From assembly GCF_029194005.1 (NCBI RefSeq), contig NZ_JARFVA010000002.1, positions 682,001-746,000 on the forward strand: a DNA stretch of 64,000 nucleotides. Direction: 5' to 3'. The notes below the pieces were generated by a model that was not told the origin of the DNA, did not search any database, and saw only the letters and a program-made list of their open reading frames with translations. The position numbers and the translations under genes were made by a program. Below are positions 54,679-64,000 of this stretch, in pieces. Position 1 is the first letter of the stretch. Each line of letters starts with the position of its first letter. The DNA comes from Flagellimonas okinawensis. GTDB taxonomy: Bacteria > Bacteroidota > Bacteroidia > Flavobacteriales > Flavobacteriaceae.

Positions 54679-56142
54679 TTAATTGTTCTTTGAATATTCG
54701 ATAGCCTCCCCGATAAGAGTCGCCGAGGTGCATTCATTGATTTTTACGTTCACAAAATCGCCCACTTTGTAATTTTCCTTGGGAAAAATGACCACCGTGT
54801 TCTGCGAATTTCGTCCCATCCAATGGGCATCGGACCTTTTGGAAGGACCTTCGATGAGGACTTCTTCGGTTTTGCCCAAATGTTGTTGGGTACGGTAATG
54901 ACTGTGCTGTTGTTGCAAGTCGATGATTTCGGTGAGTCGTCTTTTTTTGGTAGCCTCGGGAATATCGTCTTCCATTTTACGCTCTGCCAATGTCCCGGGT
55001 CTTTCCGAGTAGGCGAACATGAATCCAAAATCGTATTTCACGTATTCCATCAGACTTAAGGTATCCTTATGGTCTTCCTCTGTTTCCGTGGGGAAACCTG
55101 TGATCATATCTTGGCTTATTGCACAATCAGGAATAATTTTTTTGATGTTGTCTATTAACTCAAAATACTCTTCACGTGTGTGCAAGCGGTTCATCGCTTT
55201 TAAAATCCTATTACTTCCACTTTGTACGGGCAAGTGGATGTATTTACAAATATTCTGGTATTTGGCCATGGCCTCGATTACGTTCAAAGTCATGTCCTGT
55301 GGGTTGGAGGTAGAAAAACGAATTCGCATTTTTGGCTGGGCCTGTGCCACAAGTTCCAATAATCCTGCAAAGTTTACCGAGGTTGCCTTTTGCATATCGG
55401 AGGCCTTTTCAAAATCTTTTTTTAATCCACCACCATACCAAAGGTAGCTGTCCACATTTTGGCCCAAAAGTGTGATTTCCTTAAATCCTTTTTCCCATAG
55501 ATCATTTACTTCTTGTAAAATGGACTGTGGGTCACGGCTACGCTCCCTTCCGCGAGTGAATGGAACCACGCAGAACGTGCACATGTTGTCGCACCCACGA
55601 GTAATGGAAACAAAGGCGGATACACCATTGGTGTTCAATCGCACGGGTGCTACATCACCATAAGTTTCATCTTTGGAGAGAATTACGTTTACGGCATTTC
55701 TGCCTTCGTCTATTTCTTGGATAAGGTTGGGAAGGTCTTTGTAGGCGTCCGGACCTACCACCATATCCACAATTTTCTCCTCTTCAAGGAATTTGCTTTT
55801 TAAACGTTCTGCCATACAGCCCAAAACACCAACTTTCATGTTGGGTTTGGATTTTTTGACGGCATTGAACTTTTCCAATCGTTTGCGAACGGTTTGTTCC
55901 GCCTTTTCACGAATGGAGCAAGTGTTTACCAAAACTAGGTCGGCATCGTCCAAGTTTTGTGTGGTGTTGAAACCTTCCTTGGCCAAAATGGACGCTACAA
56001 TCTCGCTATCGGAAAAGTTCATCTGGCAGCCATAACTTTCTATATAAAGCTTTCGGCTGTTCTTTTCATTATTTTCCAGCGACAAGGTGCTTCCTTGTTG
56101 GCTTTCGTCTATTATTTTTTCTACGCTTTTTTCCTCTATCAT
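54679..56142 (-). CDS. miaB: tRNA-2-methylthio-N6-dimethylallyladenosine synthase MiaB
   Basis: A 487-residue radical-SAM methylthiotransferase acting on A37 of tRNAs reading U-starting codons. N-terminal UPF0004 domain [17 protein letters not shown] with its cluster cysteines ([20 protein letters not shown]), the SAM cluster CDNMCTFC, and a C-terminal TRAM domain. Start ATG 56142 (MIEEKSVEK); an earlier ATG at 56163 falls within the promoter. First gene of the miaB-activator-lptE-TPR-secG cluster, driven by a good promoter at 56161-56192. Confidence 0.96.
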   Translation of the reverse strand: MIEEKSVEKIIDESQQGSTLSLENNEKNSRKLYIESYGCQMNFSDSEIVASILAKEGFNTTQNLDDADLVLVNTCSIREKAEQTVRKRLEKFNAVKKSKPNMKVGVLGCMAERLKSKFLEEEKIVDMVVGPDAYKDLPNLIQEIDEGRNAVNVILSKDETYGDVAPVRLNTNGVSAFVSITRGCDNMCTFCVVPFTRGRERSRDPQSILQEVNDLWEKGFKEITLLGQNVDSYLWYGGGLKKDFEKASDMQKATSVNFAGLLELVAQAQPKMRIRFSTSNPQDMTLNVIEAMAKYQNICKYIHLPVQSGSNRILKAMNRLHTREEYFELIDNIKKIIPDCAISQDMITGFPTETEEDHKDTLSLMEYVKYDFGFMFAYSERPGTLAERKMEDDIPEATKKRRLTEIIDLQQQHSHYRTQQHLGKTEEVLIEGPSKRSDAHWMGRNSQNTVVIFPKENYKVGDFVNVKINECTSATLIGEAIEYSKNN

Positions 56143-56160
56143 AAATATTTCAATGGGGTG

Positions 56161-56192
56161 CAAAGATAGTGCTTATTACATTTTAGTGACAA
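56161..56192 (-). promoter_or_regulatory. Promoter of the miaB cluster
   Basis: On the reverse strand TTG (56190-56192), a 21-base spacer and TATCTTTG (56161-56168) match the Bacteroidota consensus. It lies 19 bases before ATG 56142 and overlaps the alternative start at 56163, supporting the shorter protein. Confidence 0.7.
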
Positions 56193-56273
56193 TATGGCAG
56201 TGTTTTTTAATAATAAATTGCGATATCCCCTGTTAGTGTTACCTTCAGGATTAAAAACTAAATTAATTAAGGG

Positions 56274-57002
56274 ATGAATTTTACCAATATAACCGAAAGA
56301 ATCAACCAAAGTGGGCCTATTGAGTTCGGTAGTATTTTTAATAACTCCGTGGAACTGTTCAAAAAAGTTTGGCTCCAAGGTTTTATAACTCTTGTGCTGA
56401 CAATGGTGAGCATTCTTCCATTTTATCTGTTGTTCTATGCTCCACTGATCTCCTATGGGATTTCCGATCCAAATGCCTTTGAAAGTGAAGAGTTACCACC
56501 TGCCGTTGGAGGTGTTATGTTATTGATCATGCCGATTTTTATGACGGCCGTGATGATGGTCGCTATTTGTTTGAACGCAGGTTTTTTACGGATCTGTAAA
56601 AAATATGACCTGAATGAATCTGGTAAGGACGACTATTTTTATTTTTTTAAAAAGGAATATTTAGGAAAGGCCATAATCATGAGCCTAATCATATTTGGTC
56701 TATCCATTGTTGGGATGTTGACCTGTGGTCTGGGCCTTTTTTATTTAATGGTCCCCCTTTCGCTGTTTCCGGCATTTTTTGCATTTGATAAGGAACTTTC
56801 CGCTATTGAAATTATCAAGGCAAGTTTCTCACTTGGCCATAAAAACTGGTTGACCTTGTTTTTGTTGATCTTGGTATCCTCGTTGGCATCGCAACTTGGG
56901 GTTGTCTTATGTTTTATTGGTTTTTTCTTTACGGTAATGTTCAGTAAGATTCCCATATACTTTGTTTATAAGGATACCATTGGGATTTCCATGGATGTAT
57001 AA
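56274..57002 (+). CDS. Multi-helix membrane protein, uncharacterised
   Basis: A 242-residue integral membrane protein with about five to six hydrophobic segments (VSILPFYLLFYAPLISYGI; GGVMLLIMPIFMTAVMMVAICL; AIIMSLIIFGLSIVGMLTCG; WLTLFLLILVSSLASQLGVV). Flavobacterial genomes often carry relatives with a misleading carotene-oxygenase name; no catalytic motif is present here. The segment FSLGHKNWLTLFLLILVSSL resembles the repeat of YckC/DUF975-like membrane proteins. Monocistronic, ending at a strong terminator. Confidence 0.7.
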   Translation: MNFTNITERINQSGPIEFGSIFNNSVELFKKVWLQGFITLVLTMVSILPFYLLFYAPLISYGISDPNAFESEELPPAVGGVMLLIMPIFMTAVMMVAICLNAGFLRICKKYDLNESGKDDYFYFFKKEYLGKAIIMSLIIFGLSIVGMLTCGLGLFYLMVPLSLFPAFFAFDKELSAIEIIKASFSLGHKNWLTLFLLILVSSLASQLGVVLCFIGFFFTVMFSKIPIYFVYKDTIGISMDV

Positions 57003-57012
57003 TTTATCCAAT

Positions 57013-57048
57013 AAAAAAAGCGCCCTCACATCAAGGGCGCTTTTTTTT
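57013..57048. terminator. Bidirectional terminator between the membrane protein and VPS10-like genes
   Basis: Arms AAAAAAAGCGCCCT (57013-57026) and AGGGCGCTTTTTTT (57034-57047) with a seven-base loop; T runs on both strands. Confidence 0.88.
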
Positions 57049-57064
57049 AGGTAGGGATCGACCA

Positions 57065-60000
57065 CTATTCCATGGATATCATTTTGATTTTGTTCTGATC
57101 TGCTTTTTGGTTGATCAAAGTGGCTTGTTTTTCTACCAATGCATTAAGATCGTTGATCTCTTTATCCAGTTCCTTGGTGACTTCCACAAAAAATTCCTGG
57201 GCCTGCTTTGTGGGTCTTTGGTCCCCACGTTGTGAGTCGATCATTAAAAATGCCAATCTATTATTGATACGTATACCATAATTCAAAGGGTCTTGTCTGC
57301 TTTGGTTTTTTGTCATATGGATATTGTTCTCAATAATGGAAAGCTCCTTTTCAAAATCCTTAGCCAATTTTTGGATTTCTGGATTGTCCTTGGTTTTTTC
57401 CTTCAAATAGGCCAAATCCTTTTTAATGTTTCTGATGTTGATAATGGCATTGTTGGCACGGGATACCTGCTCACGGACCTTCATGACAAAATCAAATTGA
57501 TCTTGGAAATCTTTCTGGCTGAGCGATACCCTTGGATCTTTTACAATGCTAAACGTCTGTTCCATGGAACTTCCATTAACGCTAAGGCGGGCCTTATAGG
57601 TACCTGGCACTGCTTTTGGTCCTATGTTCGGAGAAGAGTAAAATACCATTCCCTTGAACTCTTGATAGCCGGGATATCTCATGTTCCAAACAAATCGGTT
57701 ACCACCTTCGGAAACCTTCAATTTTTGAGTGGAAGTCGGATTTAGCCTATCCGGTTTGGCATGGTTGGAAAAGGTTTGAATTACACTTCCATCTGTTTCC
57801 AAAATTTCCATGGTAACGGTATCGGTTTCCTTTAAACTTTTTAGGTAGTAGTTGATAATGGCGCCATCTGGGTGATTTTCACCAACCAATTTGGTGTTGG
57901 GCTCTTGCCAAGAACGTTCTTGGTACATCCTGTATGCCATATCGGGTTTGTACAGGTAAAAGTCACTGTTGGCGACTTCTTCGGACAGTTGGTGAAGTGG
58001 AGTTAGGTCATCTATCATCCAAAAACTTCTTCCGTGGGTAGCAACGATAAGGTCGTTGTCCCTAACATGTAGGTCACGAATAGCCGTAACAGGTAAATTC
58101 AATTGGAAAGGCGTCCAGTTGTTTCCGTCATCGAACGAAATGTACATGCCCCATTCAGTCCCTGCATACAGTAATCCTTTACGGACCTTGTCTGAACGAA
58201 CCACACGGGTATAATAATTCTCATTGATACCATCCGTGATCAATTTCCATGATTGCCCATAATCTTCCGTTTTGTACAAGTATGGAGTATAATCCCCGAA
58301 TTTGTAGGAGGTAGCGGCAACATAAACCGTACCTGGGTCGAATGCACTTGCGTCGATCGAGTTGATCATGTTCAACTTTGGTGACATGGAAGCAGGAGGG
58401 GTTACATCTTTCCAAGTGGTGCCATTGTCACGGGTCACATGTATCAGACCATCATCACTACCGGTCCAAATAACTCCTTTTTCGAGGATGGATTCTGTAA
58501 TTACAAAGACATTGGAATAGAATTCTGCTCCGGTATTGTCCTGTGTAATGGGTCCTCCGGATGATTCTATGGTTTCCGGTATGCCTCTGGCCAATTCGGG
58601 AGAAATGGTTTTCCAAGATTGTCCTCCATCTGTGGTGGCATGTAAATAATTGGATCCGGCATAAAGTACATTGGAATCGTGTCGGCTAAAGGTCAACGGA
58701 TAATTCCAGTTAAATCGGTATTTCATGACTTCCGCTCCGGAACCGGCAGGGTTGTCCGGCCACACATTGGTAGAGGTAGTCTGTCCAGTAGTATGGTCCA
58801 AACGGTTCATGTAACCTTTGTAGGTTCCTCCGTACACTATTTGATTGTTCTTTGGGTCTGGTGCCAAATGAGCACTTTCCCCTCCGGCAGTAACGTCCCA
58901 ATCATCTTCCGTAATGGATGCTCCCGAGGAGCGGTGAGAAATTCTTAGTGCGGTATTGTCCTGTTGTGCCCCATAAATGCGGTATGGGAAAATGCTATCA
59001 GTGGCAATACGATAGAATTGCATGGTGGGTTGGTTAAAGTAAGTAGTCCAGTTGTTGCCACCATCGTTGGAAATTTGGGCACCTCCATCGTCTGCAATGA
59101 TCATTCTTTGATTGTTGTTCGGATCGATCCAAAGATCGTGGTGGTCACTGTGTCCGGCCACTTTCAAGGTAAAGGTGTTCCCACCATCCGTGGAAACGCC
59201 GTAGCTCACATTCATGACCCAGACTTTATCCTTGTTCTGGCTATCGGCATAAATTCTGCTGTAATACCAGGCTCTTTGTCTCAATCCTCGGTTTTCGTTT
59301 ACTTTTTTCCAAGTGGCTCCTGCGTCATCCGAACGGAAGACACCACCGTCTTCGGCCTCAATTATGGCAAAAACCCTATCGGAATCTACTGGGGAGACCG
59401 TAAGGCCTACAATTCCCCAAGGAAATCCGGGTAAACCGGAATTTTCGGAAATATCTTTCCAAGTGTCCCCTCCATCGGTACTTTTGAACATTTTGCTGTC
59501 TGGACCACCACTGTCCATTCGGTATCCATTTCGTTTCATTTGCCAGGTGGAGGCATAAAGAATTCTACTATTGTTAGGGTCCATTACAAGGTCGCCTGCA
59601 CCGGCCTTGTCACTTACGTAAAGGATTTTTTCCCAGTTTTTTCCGCCATCTGTTGATCGGAAAACACCTCGTGTCTCGTTGGGTTTCCATAAATTTCCTA
59701 TAGCAGCTACATAAACAATATCGGGGTTGTTTGGGTGAATCCTGATTCTGGCTATATGCTCAGAGTCCTTTAAGCCGATAAATTGCCAGGTCTCTCCAGC
59801 ATCCATACTTTTCCAAAGGCCTTTACCCGAGGAAACATTTCCGCGAAGGGTTTGTTCACCTTCTCCCACATAAATAATATTAGGATCGGATTCCGCTACG
59901 GCAACGGCGCCAATGGAACCGCCAAAGTAGCCATCGGAAATACATTCCCATGAGTTACCGGCATCTGTGGTTCTCCATACACCTCCGCCAGCTGTACCCA

Positions 60001-60202
60001 TATAATAAAGGTTGGGGTCGTTGGCAACACCGGTAACGGTGCCTGAACGTCCACCTCTGTGAGGACCTACCATGCGGTATTCCATACCATTATATAAGGA
60101 CTCCTGAAATTGGGGAGAAGTGTTTTTATTCTTTTTTCGTTGTGCGTTCGAGGGATAGAAGCATAGCATCGCAAGTGCTATGATCAAATAACGGTTGGTC
60201 AT
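57065..60202 (-). CDS. VPS10/sortilin-like beta-propeller secreted protein
   Basis: A 1045-residue exported protein (signal peptide ending YPSNAQ). Residues ~30-760 contain many BNR/Asp-box-like blades, for example WRTTDAGNSWECIS, WKSMDAGETWQFIG, FRSTDGGKNWEKIL and YKTEDYGQSWKLIT, making the ten-bladed sortilin-type propeller often annotated as 'glycosyl hydrolase' in Bacteroidota. No glycosidase catalytic residues can be assigned. The C-terminal 250 residues hold a beta domain (ETDTVTMEILETDGSVIQTF) and a helical region rich in Lys and Gln. Function unknown, perhaps binding of peptides or glycans outside the cell. Single-gene unit. Confidence 0.85.
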   Translation of the reverse strand: MTNRYLIIALAMLCFYPSNAQRKKNKNTSPQFQESLYNGMEYRMVGPHRGGRSGTVTGVANDPNLYYMGTAGGGVWRTTDAGNSWECISDGYFGGSIGAVAVAESDPNIIYVGEGEQTLRGNVSSGKGLWKSMDAGETWQFIGLKDSEHIARIRIHPNNPDIVYVAAIGNLWKPNETRGVFRSTDGGKNWEKILYVSDKAGAGDLVMDPNNSRILYASTWQMKRNGYRMDSGGPDSKMFKSTDGGDTWKDISENSGLPGFPWGIVGLTVSPVDSDRVFAIIEAEDGGVFRSDDAGATWKKVNENRGLRQRAWYYSRIYADSQNKDKVWVMNVSYGVSTDGGNTFTLKVAGHSDHHDLWIDPNNNQRMIIADDGGAQISNDGGNNWTTYFNQPTMQFYRIATDSIFPYRIYGAQQDNTALRISHRSSGASITEDDWDVTAGGESAHLAPDPKNNQIVYGGTYKGYMNRLDHTTGQTTSTNVWPDNPAGSGAEVMKYRFNWNYPLTFSRHDSNVLYAGSNYLHATTDGGQSWKTISPELARGIPETIESSGGPITQDNTGAEFYSNVFVITESILEKGVIWTGSDDGLIHVTRDNGTTWKDVTPPASMSPKLNMINSIDASAFDPGTVYVAATSYKFGDYTPYLYKTEDYGQSWKLITDGINENYYTRVVRSDKVRKGLLYAGTEWGMYISFDDGNNWTPFQLNLPVTAIRDLHVRDNDLIVATHGRSFWMIDDLTPLHQLSEEVANSDFYLYKPDMAYRMYQERSWQEPNTKLVGENHPDGAIINYYLKSLKETDTVTMEILETDGSVIQTFSNHAKPDRLNPTSTQKLKVSEGGNRFVWNMRYPGYQEFKGMVFYSSPNIGPKAVPGTYKARLSVNGSSMEQTFSIVKDPRVSLSQKDFQDQFDFVMKVREQVSRANNAIINIRNIKKDLAYLKEKTKDNPEIQKLAKDFEKELSIIENNIHMTKNQSRQDPLNYGIRINNRLAFLMIDSQRGDQRPTKQAQEFFVEVTKELDKEINDLNALVEKQATLINQKADQNKIKMISME

Positions 60203-60363
60203 TTTAGTTGGGTTATTGAGTTAGTCCCTCTAAAAATAACAATTATTTCATCCATGGTCATCAACCGTTAAATATTAATATGAGTTTCCAAATTTGTGAG
60301 ATGGATTTTTGGGATTTTATGGCTAAATCAAAGTATGTAAATGCTGAAGTTTAAATTTTAATA

Positions 60364-60371
60364 TACTTTTG
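60364..60371 (+). promoter_or_regulatory. -7 promoter box for topA
   Basis: TACTTTTG is a perfect -7 element 20 bases before the topA ATG at 60391. No clear -33 TTG. Confidence 0.5.
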
Positions 60372-60390
60372 TTGAGACAAAACCCAGTGC

Positions 60391-62877
60391 ATGCCAAAGA
60401 ATTTAGTTATTGTAGAGTCCCCCGCAAAGGCGAAGACCATTGAACGATTTCTAGGAAAAGAATTTCAAGTAGAGTCCAGTTTTGGACATATCGCCGACCT
60501 TCCTTCAAAGGAACTTGGTGTAGATGTTGAAAACGATTTTAAGCCAAAATATACGGTGGACAAGGAGAAAAAGGCCTTGGTCAAAAAACTCAAGGACTTG
60601 GCCAAAAAAGCGGAAACCATATGGCTTGCGAGTGATGAGGACCGCGAAGGAGAGGCTATATCTTGGCACTTGGCAGAAGAATTGGGATTGGACAAAAGCA
60701 AGACCAAAAGAATTGTATTCAACTCCATTACCAAATCCGCTATCCAAAAGGCGATAGAAAATCCAAGGGATATCAATTACAACTTGGTAAACGCACAACA
60801 GGCCCGTAGGGTATTGGACCGTTTGGTGGGTTATGAGCTCTCTCCGGTACTTTGGAAGAAAATAAAACCGGGACTTTCTGCAGGAAGGGTACAATCCGTT
60901 GCGGTACGCTTGATCGTGGAACGTGAAAGGGAAATTGAAGGGTTTACTCCTGAAGCATCTTTTAGGATCAAAGCGGAATTTAAAACAGATGACGGCAATA
61001 CGTTTGATGCCAAACTGAATAAAACATTCCCGACGAAGGAATCTGCGGAGAATTTTTTGAAAGAAAATATAGGAGCCGATTTTTCGGTTTCAGATCTGGC
61101 AAAAAAGCCGGCCAAGAAATCACCTGCAGCACCATTTACAACTTCTACATTACAACAGGAAGCATCCAGAAAGCTTTATTTTTCAGTAAGTAGAACCATG
61201 CAGGTAGCACAGCGTTTGTACGAAGCAGGTCTTATTACCTACATGAGAACGGATAGTGTGAATCTGTCCAACGAAGCGATTGCAGCAGCAAAAGATGCCA
61301 TATTGGAAAATTATGGTAAGGAGTACAGTCAAACCAGAAACTTTACGGGCAAATCCAAAGGAGCACAAGAAGCTCACGAGGCCATTCGTCCAACCGATAT
61401 GAAATTACAGTCGCCCCAATTAGAGCGCGACCAAGCAAAATTATACGAACTGATTTGGAAACGTACCCTTGCTTCGCAGATGAGCGATGCCCAATTGGAA
61501 CGTACCAATGTAAAAATCAAGGCGAGCACCCACAACGAGGAATTCTCTGCAAATGGGGAAGTAGTGAAGTTCGATGGTTTCCTTAAGGTATACTTGGAGG
61601 GAACCGATGATGAAGACGGCGAGGAGCAAGAGGGTATGTTGCCGGCTATGAGTATCGGGGAGCCGTTACAAAACGTATATATTTCGGCCACCGAAAGATT
61701 TACCAGACCTCCTTACCGATTTACGGAAGCTTCGTTGGTGAAAAAACTGGAAGAGTTGGGTATTGGTAGACCTTCTACATATGCACCGACCATTTCTACT
61801 ATACAAAATAGGGGCTATGTCGAAAAAGGTACCGTTGAGGGGACCGAACGCAAATATGCCCAATTGGTACTCGAAAACGGAAACGTATCCGATAGCCAGC
61901 TTACCGAAACCGTAGGGTCGGAAAAAGGAAAGATCGTTCCAACGGATATTGGAATGATCGTAAACGACTTTTTGGTGACGCACTTTACGCAAATTCTCGA
62001 TTATAATTTTACTGCGCAAGTAGAAGAAGATTTTGATGAAATTGCTTCCGGTGATGAGGATTGGCAAGAAATGATGAAAAATTTCTATAACGATTTTCAT
62101 CCTAATGTGTTGGAAGTAGAAGAGAATGCCGAACGTGCGAGCGGGGAACGTGTACTGGGTACCGATCCTAAATCTGGCAGGCAAGTATCCGTAAGATTGG
62201 GCCGTTTTGGACCCATGGTACAAATTGGAACGGTGGACGATGAGGAAAAACCAGAATTCGCCAGTCTGTTGCCAGACCAATCCATTGGCACCATCACTTT
62301 TGAAGAGGCCATGACGCTTTTTGAACTTCCAAGAAAATTGGGTGTATACGAAGGTGAAGAAGTTGAGGCCAATGTTGGGCGTTATGGACCTTATGTTCGA
62401 TTTGGGAAAAAATTCATTTCCTTGGACAAGGGCGAAAGTGCTTTTGATGTGGATATGGACCGCGCCATAGAATTGATCAAAGCAAAGCAAAAAGCCGATG
62501 CACCCATTGCTACATATGAAGGCAAGGAAGTGACCAAAGGTAAAGGCAGGTTCGGACCGTTTATCAAATGGGACGGCATGTTCATTAATGTGAACAAGAA
62601 ATATGATTTTGATGATCTTTCCGAAGGGGATATCGCTGAGTTGATCGAGGCCAAAAAGAAGAAAGAAGCCGAAAAGCTGGTTCAAGAATGGCCCGAAGAA
62701 AAAATCAGGATAGAAAAAGCCCGTTGGGGAAGACACAATATAATAAAAGGTAGGGTCAAGGTAGAGCTTTCCAAGGATGTGGATGCCACAAAAATTACTT
62801 TGGAAGAAGCACAGGCCCTATTGGAAAAGAAAGCACCAAAGAAAAAAGCCAAGACAAAAGCAAAAGCTAAGAAATAG
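60391..62877 (+). CDS. topA: DNA topoisomerase I
   Basis: An 828-residue type IA topoisomerase that relaxes negative supercoils. TOPRIM domain at the N-terminus (VIVESPAKAKTIERFLG; ASDEDREGEAISWHL), catalytic Tyr284 in ITYMRTDSVNLS, and RFTRPPYRFTEASLVKKLEE. The C-terminal third has glycine-rich topoisomerase repeats (VRLGRFGPMVQIG, GRYGPYVRFGKKF, KGRFGPFIKWDGMF) in place of Cys4 zinc fingers, and a tail of alternating Lys and Ala that should bind DNA. It is followed after one base by the arginase-fold gene. Confidence 0.96.
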   Translation: MPKNLVIVESPAKAKTIERFLGKEFQVESSFGHIADLPSKELGVDVENDFKPKYTVDKEKKALVKKLKDLAKKAETIWLASDEDREGEAISWHLAEELGLDKSKTKRIVFNSITKSAIQKAIENPRDINYNLVNAQQARRVLDRLVGYELSPVLWKKIKPGLSAGRVQSVAVRLIVEREREIEGFTPEASFRIKAEFKTDDGNTFDAKLNKTFPTKESAENFLKENIGADFSVSDLAKKPAKKSPAAPFTTSTLQQEASRKLYFSVSRTMQVAQRLYEAGLITYMRTDSVNLSNEAIAAAKDAILENYGKEYSQTRNFTGKSKGAQEAHEAIRPTDMKLQSPQLERDQAKLYELIWKRTLASQMSDAQLERTNVKIKASTHNEEFSANGEVVKFDGFLKVYLEGTDDEDGEEQEGMLPAMSIGEPLQNVYISATERFTRPPYRFTEASLVKKLEELGIGRPSTYAPTISTIQNRGYVEKGTVEGTERKYAQLVLENGNVSDSQLTETVGSEKGKIVPTDIGMIVNDFLVTHFTQILDYNFTAQVEEDFDEIASGDEDWQEMMKNFYNDFHPNVLEVEENAERASGERVLGTDPKSGRQVSVRLGRFGPMVQIGTVDDEEKPEFASLLPDQSIGTITFEEAMTLFELPRKLGVYEGEEVEANVGRYGPYVRFGKKFISLDKGESAFDVDMDRAIELIKAKQKADAPIATYEGKEVTKGKGRFGPFIKWDGMFINVNKKYDFDDLSEGDIAELIEAKKKKEAEKLVQEWPEEKIRIEKARWGRHNIIKGRVKVELSKDVDATKITLEEAQALLEKKAPKKKAKTKAKAKK

Positions 62878-62878
62878 T

Positions 62879-64000
62879 ATGGCCTTCGATTTTCTGGTTC
62901 CGGTCAAGGACAAGGTATTGGCACATTCCGAATTGTTGCCAGAACAAGCATTGGGAAAGAATATCCATATGCATACGGAGAAAGATGGGCTCCCGGTATT
63001 TGCCCATGCCGATGTTGCCATATTTGGCGTACTGGAATCCAGAAATGCTTTTGAGAAGAAACCAGAAAAACTTGATCTAGACGAGGTCCGCATACAGCTT
63101 TACCGTTTAATGATGGGCAATTGGAACTCCACCATCATTGATATTGGCGATGTGGAGGAAGGCGATACGGTCGAGGATACTTATTTTGTGGTAAAGGAAA
63201 TCGTGGCCGGATTGCTCGAGGAAAACATTATTCCCATAGTATTGGGGCTTACCCAGGATATTACCTTTCCAACTTACCGTGCTTTTGATAAGATTAAGAA
63301 TATGGTGAATCTAGTCTCCATCGATAGTCGTTTCGACTTTGGTGAGGACGATGAACTGATATCATCTCATTCTTATATGAGCAAGATAATCACGGACAAG
63401 CCGAATAACCTCTTCAATTTTTCCAATATAGGTTACCAGAGTTACTTCAATGCCCAAGAAGAGAAAGATCTTATGGAGCGGTTGTTCTTTGATGCCTATC
63501 GGTTGGGAGAGATAGTGGCCAATATAGAATTGGCCGAACCGGTATTGCGCAGTAGCGATATCGTAAGCTTGGACCTACGGGCCATAAGGGCCACCGAAAT
63601 GGGCGGTTCCAGAAATTTCTCGCCCAATGGTTTTACCGGAAGGGAAATATGCGCCATAGCCCGATATGCCGGTATTAGTGATAAGGTTTCCCTTTTTGGT
63701 ATCTACGAAGGGGAGAATTCCTATCAGGCATTCCAGATGATAGCACAGATCATTTGGTATTTTATAGAAGGGTTGAGCTTTAGAATAAAAGAGTACCCTA
63801 GCTCAAAGAGCGAAGACTTCACAAAGTTTACCGTGCCCACGGATACAGAGGAATTGGTCTTCTTCAAAAGCCATGTAACAGAAAGATGGTGGGTAGAAGT
63901 GCCAACAATTTTAGCTGAACATACTAAAACAAATTCGGTGGCGTTATTACCATGCACCGAAGAGGACTATTTGGATGCTTGCAACCAGAACATTCCTGAA
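62879..64000 (+). CDS. Arginase-fold (formimidoylglutamase-annotated) protein, metal site degenerate, 3' end outside window
   Basis: The first 374 codons of a ureohydrolase-family protein; the stop is beyond the window. Alignment to arginase motifs by eye: the GGDH block is GLTQD (Gln126 instead of His), DAHxD is DSRFD (Asp149, Arg151, Asp153) and DxDxxD is DLRAIR (Asp232, Arg234, Arg237). Four of six manganese ligands are therefore lost and the protein is unlikely to be an active hydrolase despite usual database names. In gliding Flavobacteriaceae a gene of this kind lies between topA and the gldK-gldN type IX secretion genes, so gld genes may follow. ATG 62879 is one base after topA. Confidence 0.8.
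   Translation, partial: MAFDFLVPVKDKVLAHSELLPEQALGKNIHMHTEKDGLPVFAHADVAIFGVLESRNAFEKKPEKLDLDEVRIQLYRLMMGNWNSTIIDIGDVEEGDTVEDTYFVVKEIVAGLLEENIIPIVLGLTQDITFPTYRAFDKIKNMVNLVSIDSRFDFGEDDELISSHSYMSKIITDKPNNLFNFSNIGYQSYFNAQEEKDLMERLFFDAYRLGEIVANIELAEPVLRSSDIVSLDLRAIRATEMGGSRNFSPNGFTGREICAIARYAGISDKVSLFGIYEGENSYQAFQMIAQIIWYFIEGLSFRIKEYPSSKSEDFTKFTVPTDTEELVFFKSHVTERWWVEVPTILAEHTKTNSVALLPCTEEDYLDACNQNIPE

Noticed and set aside
57065..60202. Glycosyl hydrolase
   Set aside because: The repeats are BNR/sortilin blades and no glycosidase catalytic residues can be identified.
61666..62736. A 356-codon reverse frame inside topA
   Set aside because: Antisense of the conserved topoisomerase repeats; Phe-rich and without any domain.

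Overview
The window is chromosomal DNA of a marine-type Flavobacteriaceae member (Bacteroidota), probably of the Muricauda/Allomuricauda group; the genus is an inference from gene order and protein style, the family assignment is firm. Supporting signs are Bacteroidota-type promoters (a -7 box TAnnTTTG, best seen before the tRNA and miaB), few Shine-Dalgarno sequences, a class II HMG-CoA reductase with a GYDIA-family GHMP kinase, a PpiD/LptC/CoaX cluster, an LptE/SecG cluster, VPS10-type and S41/S9 peptidases, and topA followed by an arginase-fold gene that in gliding flavobacteria precedes the gld/type IX secretion genes. I see no phage, insertion sequence, integrase, CRISPR array or rRNA; almost everything is ordinary chromosomal backbone.

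Layout. 1-6.3 kb: GH3-like acyl-adenylate enzyme, a membrane-anchored zincin, a small outer-membrane barrel, cardiolipin synthase, a small DUF1328/acidic-lipoprotein pair, and a SRAP-family protein lacking its catalytic cysteine. 6.3-7.4 kb: AraC regulator and tRNA-Phe. 7.5-15.3 kb: a long forward cluster, coaX, outer-membrane protein, TPR protein, lptC, small membrane protein, CNNM-type transporter and ppiD, with a terminator-like hairpin inside the start of lptC. 15.3-18.3 kb: a probably frameshifted secreted protein and the mevalonate genes. 18.4-22.2 kb: a DPP-IV-like peptidase with a POT peptide transporter. 22.2-25.7 kb: reverse cluster surE, membrane protein, lpxB, NlpC/P60 lipoprotein, ending in a frameshifted and truncated comEC remnant. 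25.9-30 kb: S41 processing protease, bestrophin channel, secreted nuclease. 30-37.1 kb: the rod-shape operon purH-mreB-mreC-mreD-mrdA-rodA. 37.2-37.7 kb: GAF/fRMsr protein.

37.8-49.2 kb is the main accessory-looking block: a copper/silver resistance cluster with a HYC_CC_PP protein, CusA-type RND pump, TolC-like channel, a metal-binding lipoprotein, an AraC regulator carrying an HMA-like copper-binding domain, a CopA P1B-ATPase, a PepSY protein and a CusB-like adaptor. The same short CPMH...CPxCGM metal-binding module occurs four times in three of its proteins, suggesting hand-over of Cu(I) between periplasmic carrier, ATPase and efflux pump. 49.3-57 kb: a tiny lysine-rich peptide, groL-groS, then secG, a TPR-like protein, lptE, a sensor-less sigma-54 activator and miaB. 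57-64 kb: VPS10/sortilin-like protein, topA and the start of a degenerate arginase-fold gene cut by the window end.

Most notable for follow-up: the comEC remnant, two apparent pseudoenzymes (SRAP and arginase-fold), the HMA-AraC copper regulator in its cluster, the hairpin in lptC, and a likely homopolymer frameshift at 15.9 kb. I found no clearly undescribed multi-gene system.
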